Origin: Lachnospiraceae bacterium
Lineage (GTDB): Bacteria; Bacillota; Clostridia; Lachnospirales; Lachnospiraceae
NCBI GenBank assembly: GCA_024399135.1
Contig: JAKSHY010000005.1
Location: 62,001 to 126,000, forward strand
Reading direction: 5' to 3'
Length of the DNA: 64,000 nt
The translations under genes were made by a program, and so were the position numbers. A model generated the notes under the pieces. The model saw nothing but the letters and a program-made list of their open reading frames with translations. It was not told the origin of the DNA and made no database searches. Within the stretch, counting starts at the first letter, position 1; the number at the start of each line of letters is the position of its first letter. Of the stretch, positions 53,885-63,300 are shown piece after piece.

Positions 53885-55309
53885 TTACATTTTACTAAGA
53901 ACTTCTGTAAGATAATCAAACATACGCTCTGCTGAACTTAGACTTAGTCTTTCTTTAGTTGAATGAATATCTTTGATATCAGGTCCAAATGAAACAACAT
54001 CAAGCTCTGGCCTCTTTTCAAGGAACAAACCACACTCTAACCCAGCATGGATAGCTACAATGTTAGGTTTACATAAATATTTAGACTCATATACCTCTGC
54101 CATAAGTTCTCTTAGGTTCGATGTTGTTCTAACCTCCCAGCCTGGATAATCACCAAACATTTCATATGATGCACCATACTTGCCCGCGAGTTTACATAAT
54201 TCATATACAAGATTATCCTTCGATCTTTTTACTGAGCTTCTTATTAATGAATCTACAATTATACTCTCACTATCAGAAAGAATAATTCCCATATTTAGAG
54301 ATGTCTCAACAAGATTATCAATCACTTCACTCATAGCCTGAACGCCATTCGGAAATTCTGAAATATATGAAAGGAACTGCTTCGTTGCGTTCTCATCGAG
54401 AGTTATCATATCCATACTATCTTCTTTTGATATATTAAAGATAGCCATATCTATATCATCTTCTGTTCCAAAATAGTAATCCGAACCATTCAGTGCCAAA
54501 ATACGATTAATTGTGAGCGAATTATCGAATGCATCCGTCAGCATAAATCTGGCTTCACACGAAGAAGGAATTACATTATCCTTAGTTCCTCCATTTATTT
54601 CAATCAATTTTATTCCATAAGCATTAGCTAATTTTAACAGCTCATCTGCTAATATTTTAATAGCATTTCCACGATTTTTATCAATTTCAACTCCGGAATG
54701 TCCACCCTTTAATCCTGTAACCGATGCACTAAACACAGTTCCACTGGCTAATATCTTGTTAATCTTCATTTCAGATTTAAATCTTACACCACCAGCGCAG
54801 CCAACTATAAGCTCACCCTCAACCTCATTATCAATATTAATCATTCTGGTAGCTCTGAGGTTGGTTATATCAATGCCTTTAGCACCATCCATGCCAGTTT
54901 CTTCATCTGTGGTAAATATACACTCTAATCTTGGGTGATTGTAATTACCATCAAGAATAGCAAGCATATAAGCAACTGCTATTCCATCATCTCCACCCAG
55001 TGACGTACCTCTTGCTCCTAATAAATCTCCTTCAGTAAATAAATCAAGTCCATCACAGGACATATCTATACTGCAGTCTGAATCTTTAACAGCTACCATA
55101 TCGATATGTCCTTGCAAAATTACCGCGTCCTTATCTTCATAACCTTCTTTTGCTTCTTTAATAATAATTACATTATTAAATTCATCCTGCCTGTATTCGA
55201 GGTTACGTACTCTTGCGAATCTTACAAGATAGTCACTAATCATTTTCGTATTGCCTGAACCATGGGGAATACATGCTATTTCATTAAAATATTCCAAATA
55301 CTTTTCCAT
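53885..55309 (-). CDS. pepD: Aminoacyl-histidine dipeptidase (M20)
   Basis: This is a 474-residue zinc dipeptidase (beta-alanyl-histidine/aminoacyl-His type). Metal and catalytic motifs are GHIDMV (69-74), GGDDGI near 106-111 and TDEETGMDGA near 135-144, with a dimerisation lid and a C-terminal catalytic half. It degrades dipeptides in the cytoplasm. The upstream ribosome site is weak. It lies just after the rplT terminator. Confidence 0.93.
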   Translation of the reverse strand: MEKYLEYFNEIACIPHGSGNTKMISDYLVRFARVRNLEYRQDEFNNVIIIKEAKEGYEDKDAVILQGHIDMVAVKDSDCSIDMSCDGLDLFTEGDLLGARGTSLGGDDGIAVAYMLAILDGNYNHPRLECIFTTDEETGMDGAKGIDITNLRATRMINIDNEVEGELIVGCAGGVRFKSEMKINKILASGTVFSASVTGLKGGHSGVEIDKNRGNAIKILADELLKLANAYGIKLIEINGGTKDNVIPSSCEARFMLTDAFDNSLTINRILALNGSDYYFGTEDDIDMAIFNISKEDSMDMITLDENATKQFLSYISEFPNGVQAMSEVIDNLVETSLNMGIILSDSESIIVDSLIRSSVKRSKDNLVYELCKLAGKYGASYEMFGDYPGWEVRTTSNLRELMAEVYESKYLCKPNIVAIHAGLECGLFLEKRPELDVVSFGPDIKDIHSTKERLSLSSAERMFDYLTEVLSKM

Positions 55310-55345
55310 TATTCTTCTACCTGTTAATCATTAATTCACTAATAG

Positions 55346-55373
55346 AAAAAGCTCCACAACCGTGGAGCTTTTT
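55346..55373. terminator. Terminator of infC-rpmI-rplT
   Basis: A 12-bp stem AAAAAGCTCCAC/GTGGAGCTTTTT with AACC loop lies 13 nt after the rplT stop. It is symmetric, so it may stop transcripts from both sides. Confidence 0.9.
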
Positions 55374-55385
55374 AATATTAAACTA

Positions 55386-55742
55386 TTAAGCAAGCTTAGA
55401 CTTAGCAATTTCAACTAATGAAGCGAATCCTGCTGCATCATTAACTGCCATCTCAGCTAACATCTTTCTGTTAAGTTCAACTTCTGCAAGCTTAAGACCA
55501 TACATGAACTTGCTGTATGAAAGTCCGTTTAATCTAGCTGCTGCGTTGATACGTGCGATCCAAAGCTGTCTCATCTGACGCTTCTTCTCTTTACGTCCTG
55601 CATATGCTGTAGCTAATGCTCTCATTACAGACTGCTTAGCAACTCTGTACTGATTAGAACGAGCTCCTCTATAACCCTTTGCTAATTTTAATGTTCTATT
55701 ATGCTTTTTCTTGGCATTTAAGCCACCTTTAATTCTAGCCAT
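55386..55742 (-). CDS. rplT: 50S ribosomal protein L20
   Basis: This is a 118-residue 23S rRNA-binding protein essential for early 50S assembly, and a repressor of its own operon in Firmicutes. [33 protein letters not shown] and [13 protein letters not shown]-type [15 protein letters not shown] are typical. GGAGG is 9 nt before ATG. Confidence 0.96.
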   Translation of the reverse strand: MARIKGGLNAKKKHNRTLKLAKGYRGARSNQYRVAKQSVMRALATAYAGRKEKKRQMRQLWIARINAAARLNGLSYSKFMYGLKLAEVELNRKMLAEMAVNDAAGFASLVEIAKSKLA

Positions 55743-55774
55743 TTTAATTATCCTCCTTCAATCAAAGCTCCACC

Positions 55775-55972
55775 TTATAAATAAGGCATAATCTTCTTCA
55801 TATTCTTTACGTTAGTAGCATCTGTCATAGCGCTCTGACGAAGGTTACGTTTTCTCTTCGTACTCTTCTTTGTTAAGATATGCTGCTTATTAGCCTTATT
55901 TCTCTTAAGCTTACCAGAACCTGTTAAAGAAAAACGCTTAGCAGCTGATTTGTTAGTTTTCATCTTTGGCAT
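55775..55972 (-). CDS. rpmI: 50S ribosomal protein L35
   Basis: This is a 65-residue basic protein ([14 protein letters not shown], then [20 protein letters not shown]), family length. GGAGG is 9 nt before ATG. It sits between infC and rplT in the conserved operon. Confidence 0.95.
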   Translation of the reverse strand: MPKMKTNKSAAKRFSLTGSGKLKRNKANKQHILTKKSTKRKRNLRQSAMTDATNVKNMKKIMPYL

Positions 55973-56010
55973 GTCACATGTCCTCCTATATCTTTACTTT
56001 TTAATAACAA

Positions 56011-56514
56011 TTATTTTGCGGCTAAGAACATAGTCATCGAACGACCTTCTACCTTAGCTGCCTTATCTACAGTAGAGCAATCCTCCAATGCAGCGGCAAA
56101 ATCATCTAAAATATGTTTAGATGCCTGCATATGAGCCATTTCACGACCTCTGAATCTAAGTGTTACCTTAACTCTGTCGCCTTTAGAAAGGAATTTCTTA
56201 GCAGAATTGATTTTAGTATTCAAATCATTAGTATCAATATTTGGAGAAAGTCTGATCTCCTTAATTTCAACTACATGCTGCTTCTTTTTAGCTTCCTTTT
56301 CCTTACGGGTCTGCTCATATTTGAACTTACCATAATCAACAATCTTACAAACAGGTGGTTTAGCTGTTGGTGCAATCTTTACTAAATCAACACCGGCCTC
56401 TTCAGCTAATGCTAAAGCTTCCTTTGACGACATAACGCCTAACTGCTCGCCATCCTCGCCTATAACTCTGACTTCCTTGTCTTTAATTTGTTCATTAATA
56501 AATAAGTCGCTAAT
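56011..56514 (-). CDS. infC: Translation initiation factor IF-3, AUU start
   Basis: This is a 167-residue protein. IF-3 blocks premature 50S joining and proofreads the start codon. The family N-terminus is ISDLFINEQIKDKEVRVI, which begins here at an ATT codon (56514) with GGAGG 8 nt upstream. AUU is the classical infC start and makes IF-3 repress its own translation. An ATG 35 codons upstream (56619) lies in the untranslated leader and would add a sequence unlike IF-3. Linker and C-terminal domain (VKVTLRFRGREMAHMQ) are intact. Confidence 0.95.
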   Translation of the reverse strand: MSDLFINEQIKDKEVRVIGEDGEQLGVMSSKEALALAEEAGVDLVKIAPTAKPPVCKIVDYGKFKYEQTRKEKEAKKKQHVVEIKEIRLSPNIDTNDLNTKINSAKKFLSKGDRVKVTLRFRGREMAHMQASKHILDDFAAALEDCSTVDKAAKVEGRSMTMFLAAK

Positions 56515-56683
56515 TGTTGTACCCTCCGTAATTAGATAAATAATATAAAAAGGTGAATAGAAAACTATCCACCTTAAATACATAAACAACTTAAAACAAG
56601 TGTTTAAAAGTATTAACACTTACTAGCCCAATTGCTGTAAGGTGAGAGTGGAACTCTGCTTTCTTTACCTATAAACCTTATAT
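56515..56683 (-). promoter_or_regulatory. infC leader with attenuator (L20-type)
   Basis: The leader of about 160 nt contains several hairpins, including a GAGTTCCACTC stem and the terminator at 56552-56573. Firmicute infC operons use such leaders bound by L20 to switch between terminator and read-through. The assignment to that class is inference from position and structure. Confidence 0.65.
56552..56573 (-). terminator. Attenuator hairpin in the infC leader
   Basis: On the minus strand GGTGGATAG/CTATTCACC (one G-U pair) with a TTTT loop is followed by TTTTTATATT. It lies 38 nt before the infC start, so it would stop transcription of the operon unless an alternative fold forms. Confidence 0.8.
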
Positions 56684-56712
56684 AGAATACCATCAACTTT
56701 TGATACTGTCAA
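56684..56712 (-). promoter_or_regulatory. Promoter for infC-rpmI-rplT
   Basis: Consensus TTGACA (56712 to 56707) and TATTCT (56689 to 56684) with 17-nt spacing, just after the lipoprotein gene. Confidence 0.85.
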
Positions 56713-56720
56713 CACATTTT

Positions 56721-57380
56721 TTAGGCCTGCGAAATTTCCCTTACAAGCTTAATATTCCCCTCATCAACTCTAAAGTCTAATAATAGTTCATCATCTGAAG
56801 CCTGGGTATATGTTATAACATGTGTCTTGGTAGATATTATGATATAAGTTAGCTGCTGTACAGTCAGATCACCACTTGTAAAATGACTCCTTATTTTAAA
56901 ACATGGAACATTATCAAGCTCTGTCTTCTCGAAGTTGTCTATTACCAAATCAACTGACTTGTTCATATACTTATACGAAGATTCAATTGCAGCCTCATAC
57001 TGGGCACTGGTAAGTGTCTCGTCAATTCTTCCATCCGTTTTAGAATCAGATACCGTATAGTATATATTAGAAGCATCAAGAGGATAAATGTTACTTACAT
57101 ACATACCCTTTACTTCCTTAGATTCCTCGAACTCCTCTGGTATCAAAATCGCACAGCTTCCGACTTCTTCCCTAAGAGTTCCATCGCTTGTCTTAACTTC
57201 AAATTTGTCAATTTCAATAAAGCTTGCTTCATTTCCATCTTTAGCTAATATATCATCAGCGACACTTATGGATTTATCACCGCAGCCTGGAATCAAAATA
57301 ATAAAACTAAGAAGAATGCAAATCACATTCTTCTTAATCTTAGCTGTATTCTTATTAAATGCACTATTATTTAGCTGCAT
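56721..57380 (-). CDS. Lipoprotein of unknown function
   Basis: This is a 219-residue protein. The N-terminus is a lipoprotein signal (positively charged KIKK, hydrophobic VICILLSFIILIPG, lipobox Cys33). The mature part is a single acidic alpha/beta domain rich in aromatic strands (GMYVSNIYPLDASNIYYTVSD and VQQLTYIIIS) of no family I recognise. ATG at 57380 has GAGGAG 10 nt upstream and lies inside the end of thrS (14-nt overlap). It is probably cotranscribed with thrS. Confidence 0.75.
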   Translation of the reverse strand: MQLNNSAFNKNTAKIKKNVICILLSFIILIPGCGDKSISVADDILAKDGNEASFIEIDKFEVKTSDGTLREEVGSCAILIPEEFEESKEVKGMYVSNIYPLDASNIYYTVSDSKTDGRIDETLTSAQYEAAIESSYKYMNKSVDLVIDNFEKTELDNVPCFKIRSHFTSGDLTVQQLTYIIISTKTHVITYTQASDDELLLDFRVDEGNIKLVREISQA

Positions 57381-59334
57381 CCTGTGGAATCTCCTCACGA
57401 ATTTCCTTAGTCTTAATTTCCTTAACGATCTGATCGACGAACTCACCTAAAGGCTTAACACCCTCATCACCTGCGAAACGGCTTCTTACAGATACAGTTC
57501 CATCAGCCTCTTCCTTTTCACCAACAACTAACATATAAGGAAGCTTATCAAGTCTTGCCTCTCTAATCTTAAAGCCAATTTTTTCAGATCTGGCATCAAC
57601 AGTAACATCAACATCGCATGCCTTAAGCTCTTTAGCAATCTTATTAGCATAATCTATATATTTGTCAGAAATAGGTAATACTCTTACCTGTTCTGGGCAA
57701 AGCCATGTTGGGAACTTTCCTGCATAGTGTTCAATAAGCCATGCTAATGTTCTTTCATAGCATCCCATTGATGTTCTATGGATAATCCATGGTGTAGCTT
57801 TATTTCCGTTCTCATCAATATAGTACATTCCGAACTTCTCAGCAGCTGCACAGTCAAGCTGGATTGTTACCATGGTATCTTCTTTTCCATAAACATTCTT
57901 AGCCTGAATATCAATCTTAGGGCCATAGAATGCTGCTTCATTATCAGCCTCTGTGAAAGTGATATTATTCTTAATCATTACGTTACGTAAAAAGCCCTGA
58001 GTACTATCCCAATACTCATCATCACCTAAATACTTTTCCTTATTATTAGGATCCCATTTAGATAATCTATATGTAACATCTCCATCAATTCCTAACGTCT
58101 TCATAACATAGTTACAAAGATCGACACATCTTGTGAGCTCTTCCTCAGCCTGTTCTGGAGTAAGAATAATATGAGCCTCTGTGATTGTAAACTGTCTTAC
58201 ACGGGTAAGACCATGCATTTCACCAGAGTCTTCATTTCTGAACAACGTAGAAGTCTCTGCCATTCTGTAAGGAAGGTCTCTGTATGAATGCTGCTCATTC
58301 ATATATACATAGTACTGGAATGGACATGTCATTGGACGAAGAGCCATTGTTTCTTTGTCCTCATTATCCTCATTAAGAACGAACATTCCTTCCTTATAAT
58401 GATCCCAGTGTCCTGATATCTTATATAAATCAGACTTAGCCATTAATGGAGTACGTGTTCTTACATATCCCCATTCCTTGTCCTCTAAGTCCTCCATCCA
58501 TCGCTGAAGCTTCATAATCATCTTGGTTCCCTTAGGAGTGAACAAAGGTAAACCCTGACCAATAACATCAACAGTCGTGAAAAGCTTCATATCTCTTCCA
58601 AGTTTATTATGATCACGCATCTTGATATCCTCAAGATGATCTAAATATGCCTGTAAATCTTCCTTATTAGAGAATGCAGAACCATAAATTCTCTGAAGAC
58701 GTGCCTTATTCGAATCTCCTCTCCAGTATGCCATAGAAGATGATGTAAGCTTAAATGCCTTAATTCCCTTAGTATTCATAAGGTGTGGTCCGGCACATAA
58801 ATCTGTGAAGCCCTCGCCCTGTGAATAGAACGAAATAACAGAATCCTCTGGAAGGTCTTTAATAAGCTCAACCTTAAATGGCTCATCCTTATCCTCCATG
58901 AATTTGATAGCTTCCTCTCGTGGGAGTTCAAATCTTTCGAGGCGGTTTCCTTCCTTAATGATTTTCTTCATTTCGGCTTCTATAGCATCGAGATCCTCTC
59001 TTGAGAAAGGCTCTGTATCAAAATCATAATAAAATCCTTCATCTATAGCCGGACCAATAGTAACCTTCGCATTAGGGCGCAAACGTTTAACAGCCTCAGC
59101 CATTACGTGAGAACATGTATGTCTAAGCACTTTTAGTCCTTCTGGATCCTGTGCAGTTAAAATATTCAAGGTACAGTCAGTAGTGATGGTAGTTCGAAGA
59201 TCCTTAACCTCTCCGTCAACTTCTCCTGCGCATGCAACTCTTGCCAAACCCTCTGAGATATCTAAAGCGATATCATAGATTGACATTGAAGATGCATATT
59301 CTTTACTACTTCCGTCCTTCAATGTAACTTTCAT
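57367..59334 (-). CDS. thrS: Threonyl-tRNA synthetase
   Basis: This is a 655-residue class II synthetase with all parts: TGS domain (1-60), editing/SAD domain with HTCSHVMAEAVKRL, the catalytic core (RMAETSTLFRNEDSGE, motif 3 IHRTSMGCYER) and the C-terminal anticodon-binding domain (LPYMLVVGEKE). GGAG lies 7 nt before ATG. It follows the SEC-C gene by only 27 nt, so there is no room for a T-box leader in front of thrS. Confidence 0.97.
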   Translation of the reverse strand: MKVTLKDGSSKEYASSMSIYDIALDISEGLARVACAGEVDGEVKDLRTTITTDCTLNILTAQDPEGLKVLRHTCSHVMAEAVKRLRPNAKVTIGPAIDEGFYYDFDTEPFSREDLDAIEAEMKKIIKEGNRLERFELPREEAIKFMEDKDEPFKVELIKDLPEDSVISFYSQGEGFTDLCAGPHLMNTKGIKAFKLTSSSMAYWRGDSNKARLQRIYGSAFSNKEDLQAYLDHLEDIKMRDHNKLGRDMKLFTTVDVIGQGLPLFTPKGTKMIMKLQRWMEDLEDKEWGYVRTRTPLMAKSDLYKISGHWDHYKEGMFVLNEDNEDKETMALRPMTCPFQYYVYMNEQHSYRDLPYRMAETSTLFRNEDSGEMHGLTRVRQFTITEAHIILTPEQAEEELTRCVDLCNYVMKTLGIDGDVTYRLSKWDPNNKEKYLGDDEYWDSTQGFLRNVMIKNNITFTEADNEAAFYGPKIDIQAKNVYGKEDTMVTIQLDCAAAEKFGMYYIDENGNKATPWIIHRTSMGCYERTLAWLIEHYAGKFPTWLCPEQVRVLPISDKYIDYANKIAKELKACDVDVTVDARSEKIGFKIREARLDKLPYMLVVGEKEEADGTVSVRSRFAGDEGVKPLGEFVDQIVKEIKTKEIREEIPQDAAK

Positions 59335-59361
59335 TTTAGTTCTCCTTTTAATATATTTTAA

Positions 59362-59865
59362 TTATTTCTTACCACAACATTTTTTATACTTCTTGCCTGA
59401 ACCACATGGACATGGATCATTAGGATATACCTTAGCTTCCTTAACAACTGTAGTAGACAACTTCTGAATTCTGTATAATTCCTTTCTTGTTGCCTCATCA
59501 TAAATCTTCTCCCACTGTGGAAGTTCATATAACCAGTCAGCCTCTGCAGCTACCATATTCTTATATAACTTCTCCTTGTCGAAAGCTAACGATACCTTAG
59601 TATCCTCTTCCATATCATCAATAGGATTAGCTTCCTTTAACGAATCATTAATTCCATCAAGGAAACCTGTCATAGTCATAATATCAATTTCGTATTTATC
59701 TGCTAATTCCTTAACAGTACCTTCGACAACTTCATCAGGATTTTCTAATAACTGTTCATATATGTGCTTCTCATCTTCAAAATACTTAGCCCATAATCTC
59801 TGAAGATCTCCTCTGTTAGCAGTCTCTGAGTACGCCATATCGCGCCATTTCTTTAATAAAGCCAT
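59362..59865 (-). CDS. SEC-C motif protein
   Basis: This is a 167-residue helical protein ending in the SEC-C zinc motif [13 protein letters not shown], as at the SecA C-terminus. The N-terminal part ([22 protein letters not shown]) is a helical domain seen in stand-alone SEC-C proteins of clostridia. ATG at 59865 has AAGGAG 8 nt upstream; an earlier frame start (59889) adds eight residues without a site. It probably binds zinc and a partner protein; the role is unknown. It is the first gene of the unit with thrS. Confidence 0.82.
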   Translation of the reverse strand: MALLKKWRDMAYSETANRGDLQRLWAKYFEDEKHIYEQLLENPDEVVEGTVKELADKYEIDIMTMTGFLDGINDSLKEANPIDDMEEDTKVSLAFDKEKLYKNMVAAEADWLYELPQWEKIYDEATRKELYRIQKLSTTVVKEAKVYPNDPCPCGSGKKYKKCCGKK

Positions 59866-59906
59866 ATCAAATGCTCCTTTCAAAAGCAATAATTCTTGTG
59901 TTAAAA

Positions 59907-59923
59907 TTAGTCAAAATGACTAA
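59907..59923. promoter_or_regulatory. 7-3-7 palindrome between divergent genes
   Basis: TTAGTCA/TGACTAA, perfectly symmetric, lies between the SEC-C gene (minus) and the small membrane protein (plus). TATAAT at 59931-59936 on the plus strand follows 7 nt later, and TTGACT on the minus strand is part of the palindrome and could be a -35 box. It looks like a shared operator. Confidence 0.45.
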
Positions 59924-59974
59924 CGTATAGTATAATTTATTTAAGAAAAACTTTCAAGAAAATTGGAGAATTAT

Positions 59975-60244
59975 ATGTCAGACGAAAAAGCTAAAGAAAA
60001 ATACCAGTGGACAGCAAAAAGAGTTGTTGCATGGATTTCATTAATTATACTTCCACTTCTATATTTAACCACACTGGTTCTTGCTCTTATGGGCAAAGAT
60101 ATATATCACCCTCTCCTTTCAGCATGTCTTCTGGCTACACTACTTGTTCCTCTATTCAGTTATGTAGTTATATGGCTTATTGGAAGGTATACAGGTAAAG
60201 AGGTTATGGGAGATCCTCAAAATAGCGAAGATAAAGACGAATAA
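59975..60244 (+). CDS. Small two-helix membrane protein of unknown function
   Basis: This is an 89-residue protein. It has a charged N-terminus (MSDEKAKEKYQW), two transmembrane helices at about 18-38 and 46-70, and an acidic C-terminal tail. ATG at 59975 has GGAG 6 nt upstream; TTG at 59963 would add four residues. I recognise no family. It is divergent from the SEC-C gene. Confidence 0.68.
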   Translation: MSDEKAKEKYQWTAKRVVAWISLIILPLLYLTTLVLALMGKDIYHPLLSACLLATLLVPLFSYVVIWLIGRYTGKEVMGDPQNSEDKDE

Positions 60245-60277
60245 ATTGCCAAATAACTATTTCATCCAAAAAGAAAA

Positions 60278-60308
60278 AGGCTTCGAAAACTTAACGCTTT
60301 CGAAGCCT
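60278..60308. terminator. Terminator between purL and the small membrane protein
   Basis: An 11-bp stem AGGCTTCGAAA/TTTCGAAGCCT is followed on the minus strand by TTTTTCTTTTT (ending purL). It can also serve the convergent plus-strand gene. Confidence 0.85.
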
Positions 60309-60329
60309 ATATATTTGGGCTAAAATATC

Positions 60330-63300
60330 TTACTTAAAGTATTCGACACCAGATTCAAATATCTTAAGATCCTGATTGCCGTAGATATTCAATGATACCA
60401 AATCACCACGACGCTCTGCATGAGCCATCTTACCAAAGCATCTGCCATCTAAAGATGTGATTCCTTCGATTGCTGCATAAGATCCGTTAATATTCCACTC
60501 TTCATCCATAGTAACATTACCATCAATATCAGCATACTGAGTAGCTACCTGTCCGTTAGCAAAGAGCTTATCAATCCATTCCTTGCTTGCTACGAATCTA
60601 CCTTCACCATGAGATGCTGGGGAAGTATATGTCTCACCAACAGTTGCACCCATAAGCCATGGAGACTTATTAGAAACGACCTTGGTATATGCCATCTTGG
60701 ATACATGACGGTTAATTACATTAAATGTTAATGTTGGAGAATCTTCCTTCTGGCCGACAATTTCACCATATGGTACAAGTCCAAGCTTAATAAGTGCCTG
60801 GAAACCATTACAAATTCCAAGTGCCAGACCATCCCTTTCATTAAGAAGCTTCATAACAGCCTCTTTCATCTTCGCATTCTGGAATGCTGTTGCAAAGAAC
60901 TTAGCCGAACCATCTGGCTCATCACCTGCTGAAAAACCACCAGGGAACATGATAATCTGTGCCTTCTCAATATCTGATACGAAACTTTCTACAGAATCCC
61001 TGATATCCTGAGCCGACTGATTCTTAAATACTCTTGTTATTACATCTGCGCCTGCTCTTTGGAATGCCTTAGCAGAATCATATTCACAGTTAGTTCCTGG
61101 GAATACTGGAATAAATACTGTAGGACGAGCAACCTTATTCTTACAAACATATATGTTATCGGCTGTATATAAAGGAGTATCCACTTTTGAAGTATCCTTA
61201 GATGCCTTAGTTGGAAATACCTTTTCTAATGGCTTCTTCCATGTTTCAAGAGCATCTTCTACTAAAACCTCAGCATCATGATATACGAACTTAGCTTCGT
61301 TGGTAACTGTACCAACTACGCAGAAATTAACGTTCTCGAATTCCTCATTCTCGTTAATTAATGCCTTGATATAATCAACATCTAAAGGTTCAATTTCGAT
61401 AACAATATCGCCTAATGCATTACTGAATAAATCTTCCATTTTGAGTTCTTCATCGAACTTAACCCCAAGACCATTACCGAATGACATCTTGGCAACTGAA
61501 GCGAATAATCCGTGTGCACTCAGCGCATATGATGACTTAACCTTCTTATCCTTAATAAGTCTATGAATAAAGCTAAACATTGTGCTTGCATCTTCATAAA
61601 CAGGTATATCAAATTCATCCTTGTCAAACCAGAACTGAACAAGCTTATTTCCTGCCTTTTTAAGTTCTGGGGTAACTATATCTTTGCCATCAGCAACATC
61701 AACTGCGAACGAAACAAGTGTTGGTGGTACATCAATATCATTAAATGTTCCTGACATCGAATCCTTTCCTCCGATTGAAGGAAGACCATATCCAACCTGC
61801 GCATCATACGCTCCAAGGAGTGCAGAGAATGGCTGTGACCATCTTGCTGGATCCTGAGTCATACGTCTAAAGTATTCCTGGAAGGTAAATCTTATTTTCT
61901 TATGATTACCACCTGTAGCAACAACCTTAGCCATAGATTCTGTAACAGCATAAACTGCTCCATGATATGGTGACCAGCTGGATAAGTATGGATCAAAGCC
62001 ATAACTCATCATGGTAACTGTATCTGTCTTACCCTCTAAAAGAGGAAGCTTGGCAACCATAGTCTGAACCTCTGTCAGCTGATATTTACCACCATAAGGC
62101 ATCATTACAGAGCCTGCGCCAATTGACGCATCGAACATCTCAACAAGTCCCTTCTGTGAACATACGTTAAGATCCTTTAATGTATCTGACATAGCCTTGG
62201 AAACATCACCTGCGTCCAAATCCTCTTTAACACTATCAAGAGCAAACTTCTCGAAATAATTATCCTCTTTCTTAGGAATCTCAACCTTTACAGTTGTTTC
62301 CTGATGTGCTCCGTTAGTATCTAAAAATGCGCGGGAAAGATTAACTATTTCTTTGTCTCTCCACTTAAGAACTAATCTTGGGCTTTCTGTTACTGTAGCC
62401 ACAGCGATTGCCTCAAGGTTTTCTTCTGAAGCATAACCTAAGAATTCATCAACATCCTTAGGATCAACAACAACTGCCATTCTTTCCTGAGATTCTGAAA
62501 TGGCAAGCTCTGTACCGTCTAATCCAGCGTACTTCTTAGGAACAAGGTCAAGATTAACAGTTAATCCATCTGCAAGTTCACCTATAGCAACTGAAACACC
62601 ACCTGCACCGAAGTCATTACATTTTTTAATAAGACGGCTTACTTCACCACGTCTGAATAATCTTTGAATCTTACGCTCAGTTGGGGCATTTCCCTTCTGA
62701 ACCTCTGCTCCGCACTTTTCGATAGAGCTTTCTGTATGAACCTTACTTGAACCTGTAGCTCCACCACATCCGTCACGACCAGTTCTTCCACCAAGAAGAA
62801 TAATAATATCTCCCGGATCTGATGTAAGTCTCTTAACATTATTTCTTGGAGCAGCACCCATTACAGCGCCTATTTCCATACGCTTAGCTACGTAATTTGG
62901 ATGATATAATTCCTTGACATATCCTGTAGCAAGTCCAATCTGATTTCCGTATGATGAATAACCAGAAGCAGCACCACGTACAAGCTTCTTCTGTGATAAT
63001 TTTCCCTTAAGTGTTTCTGACACTGGAACAGTAGGATCTGCTGCACCTGTAACACGCATAGCCTGATAAACATATCCTCTTCCTGAAAGTGGATCTCTTA
63101 TTGCACCACCAAGACATGTTGCAGCGCCACCAAATGGTTCAATTTCTGTAGGATGATTATGAGTCTCATTTTTAAAGAACACAAGCCATTCTTCAGTTTC
63201 TGGTCCATTACCATAGTCTATTTCAACTGGAACAACTACAGAACATGCATTAATTTCATCCGAAACCTCCATATCCTCTAAAAGTCCAGCTTTTCTAAGC

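Noticed and set aside
56515-56619. IF-3 with a 35-residue N-terminal extension from ATG 56619
   Set aside because: The extension is hydrophobic and unlike IF-3, covers the leader and its terminator, and the GGAGG-ATT arrangement is the standard infC start.
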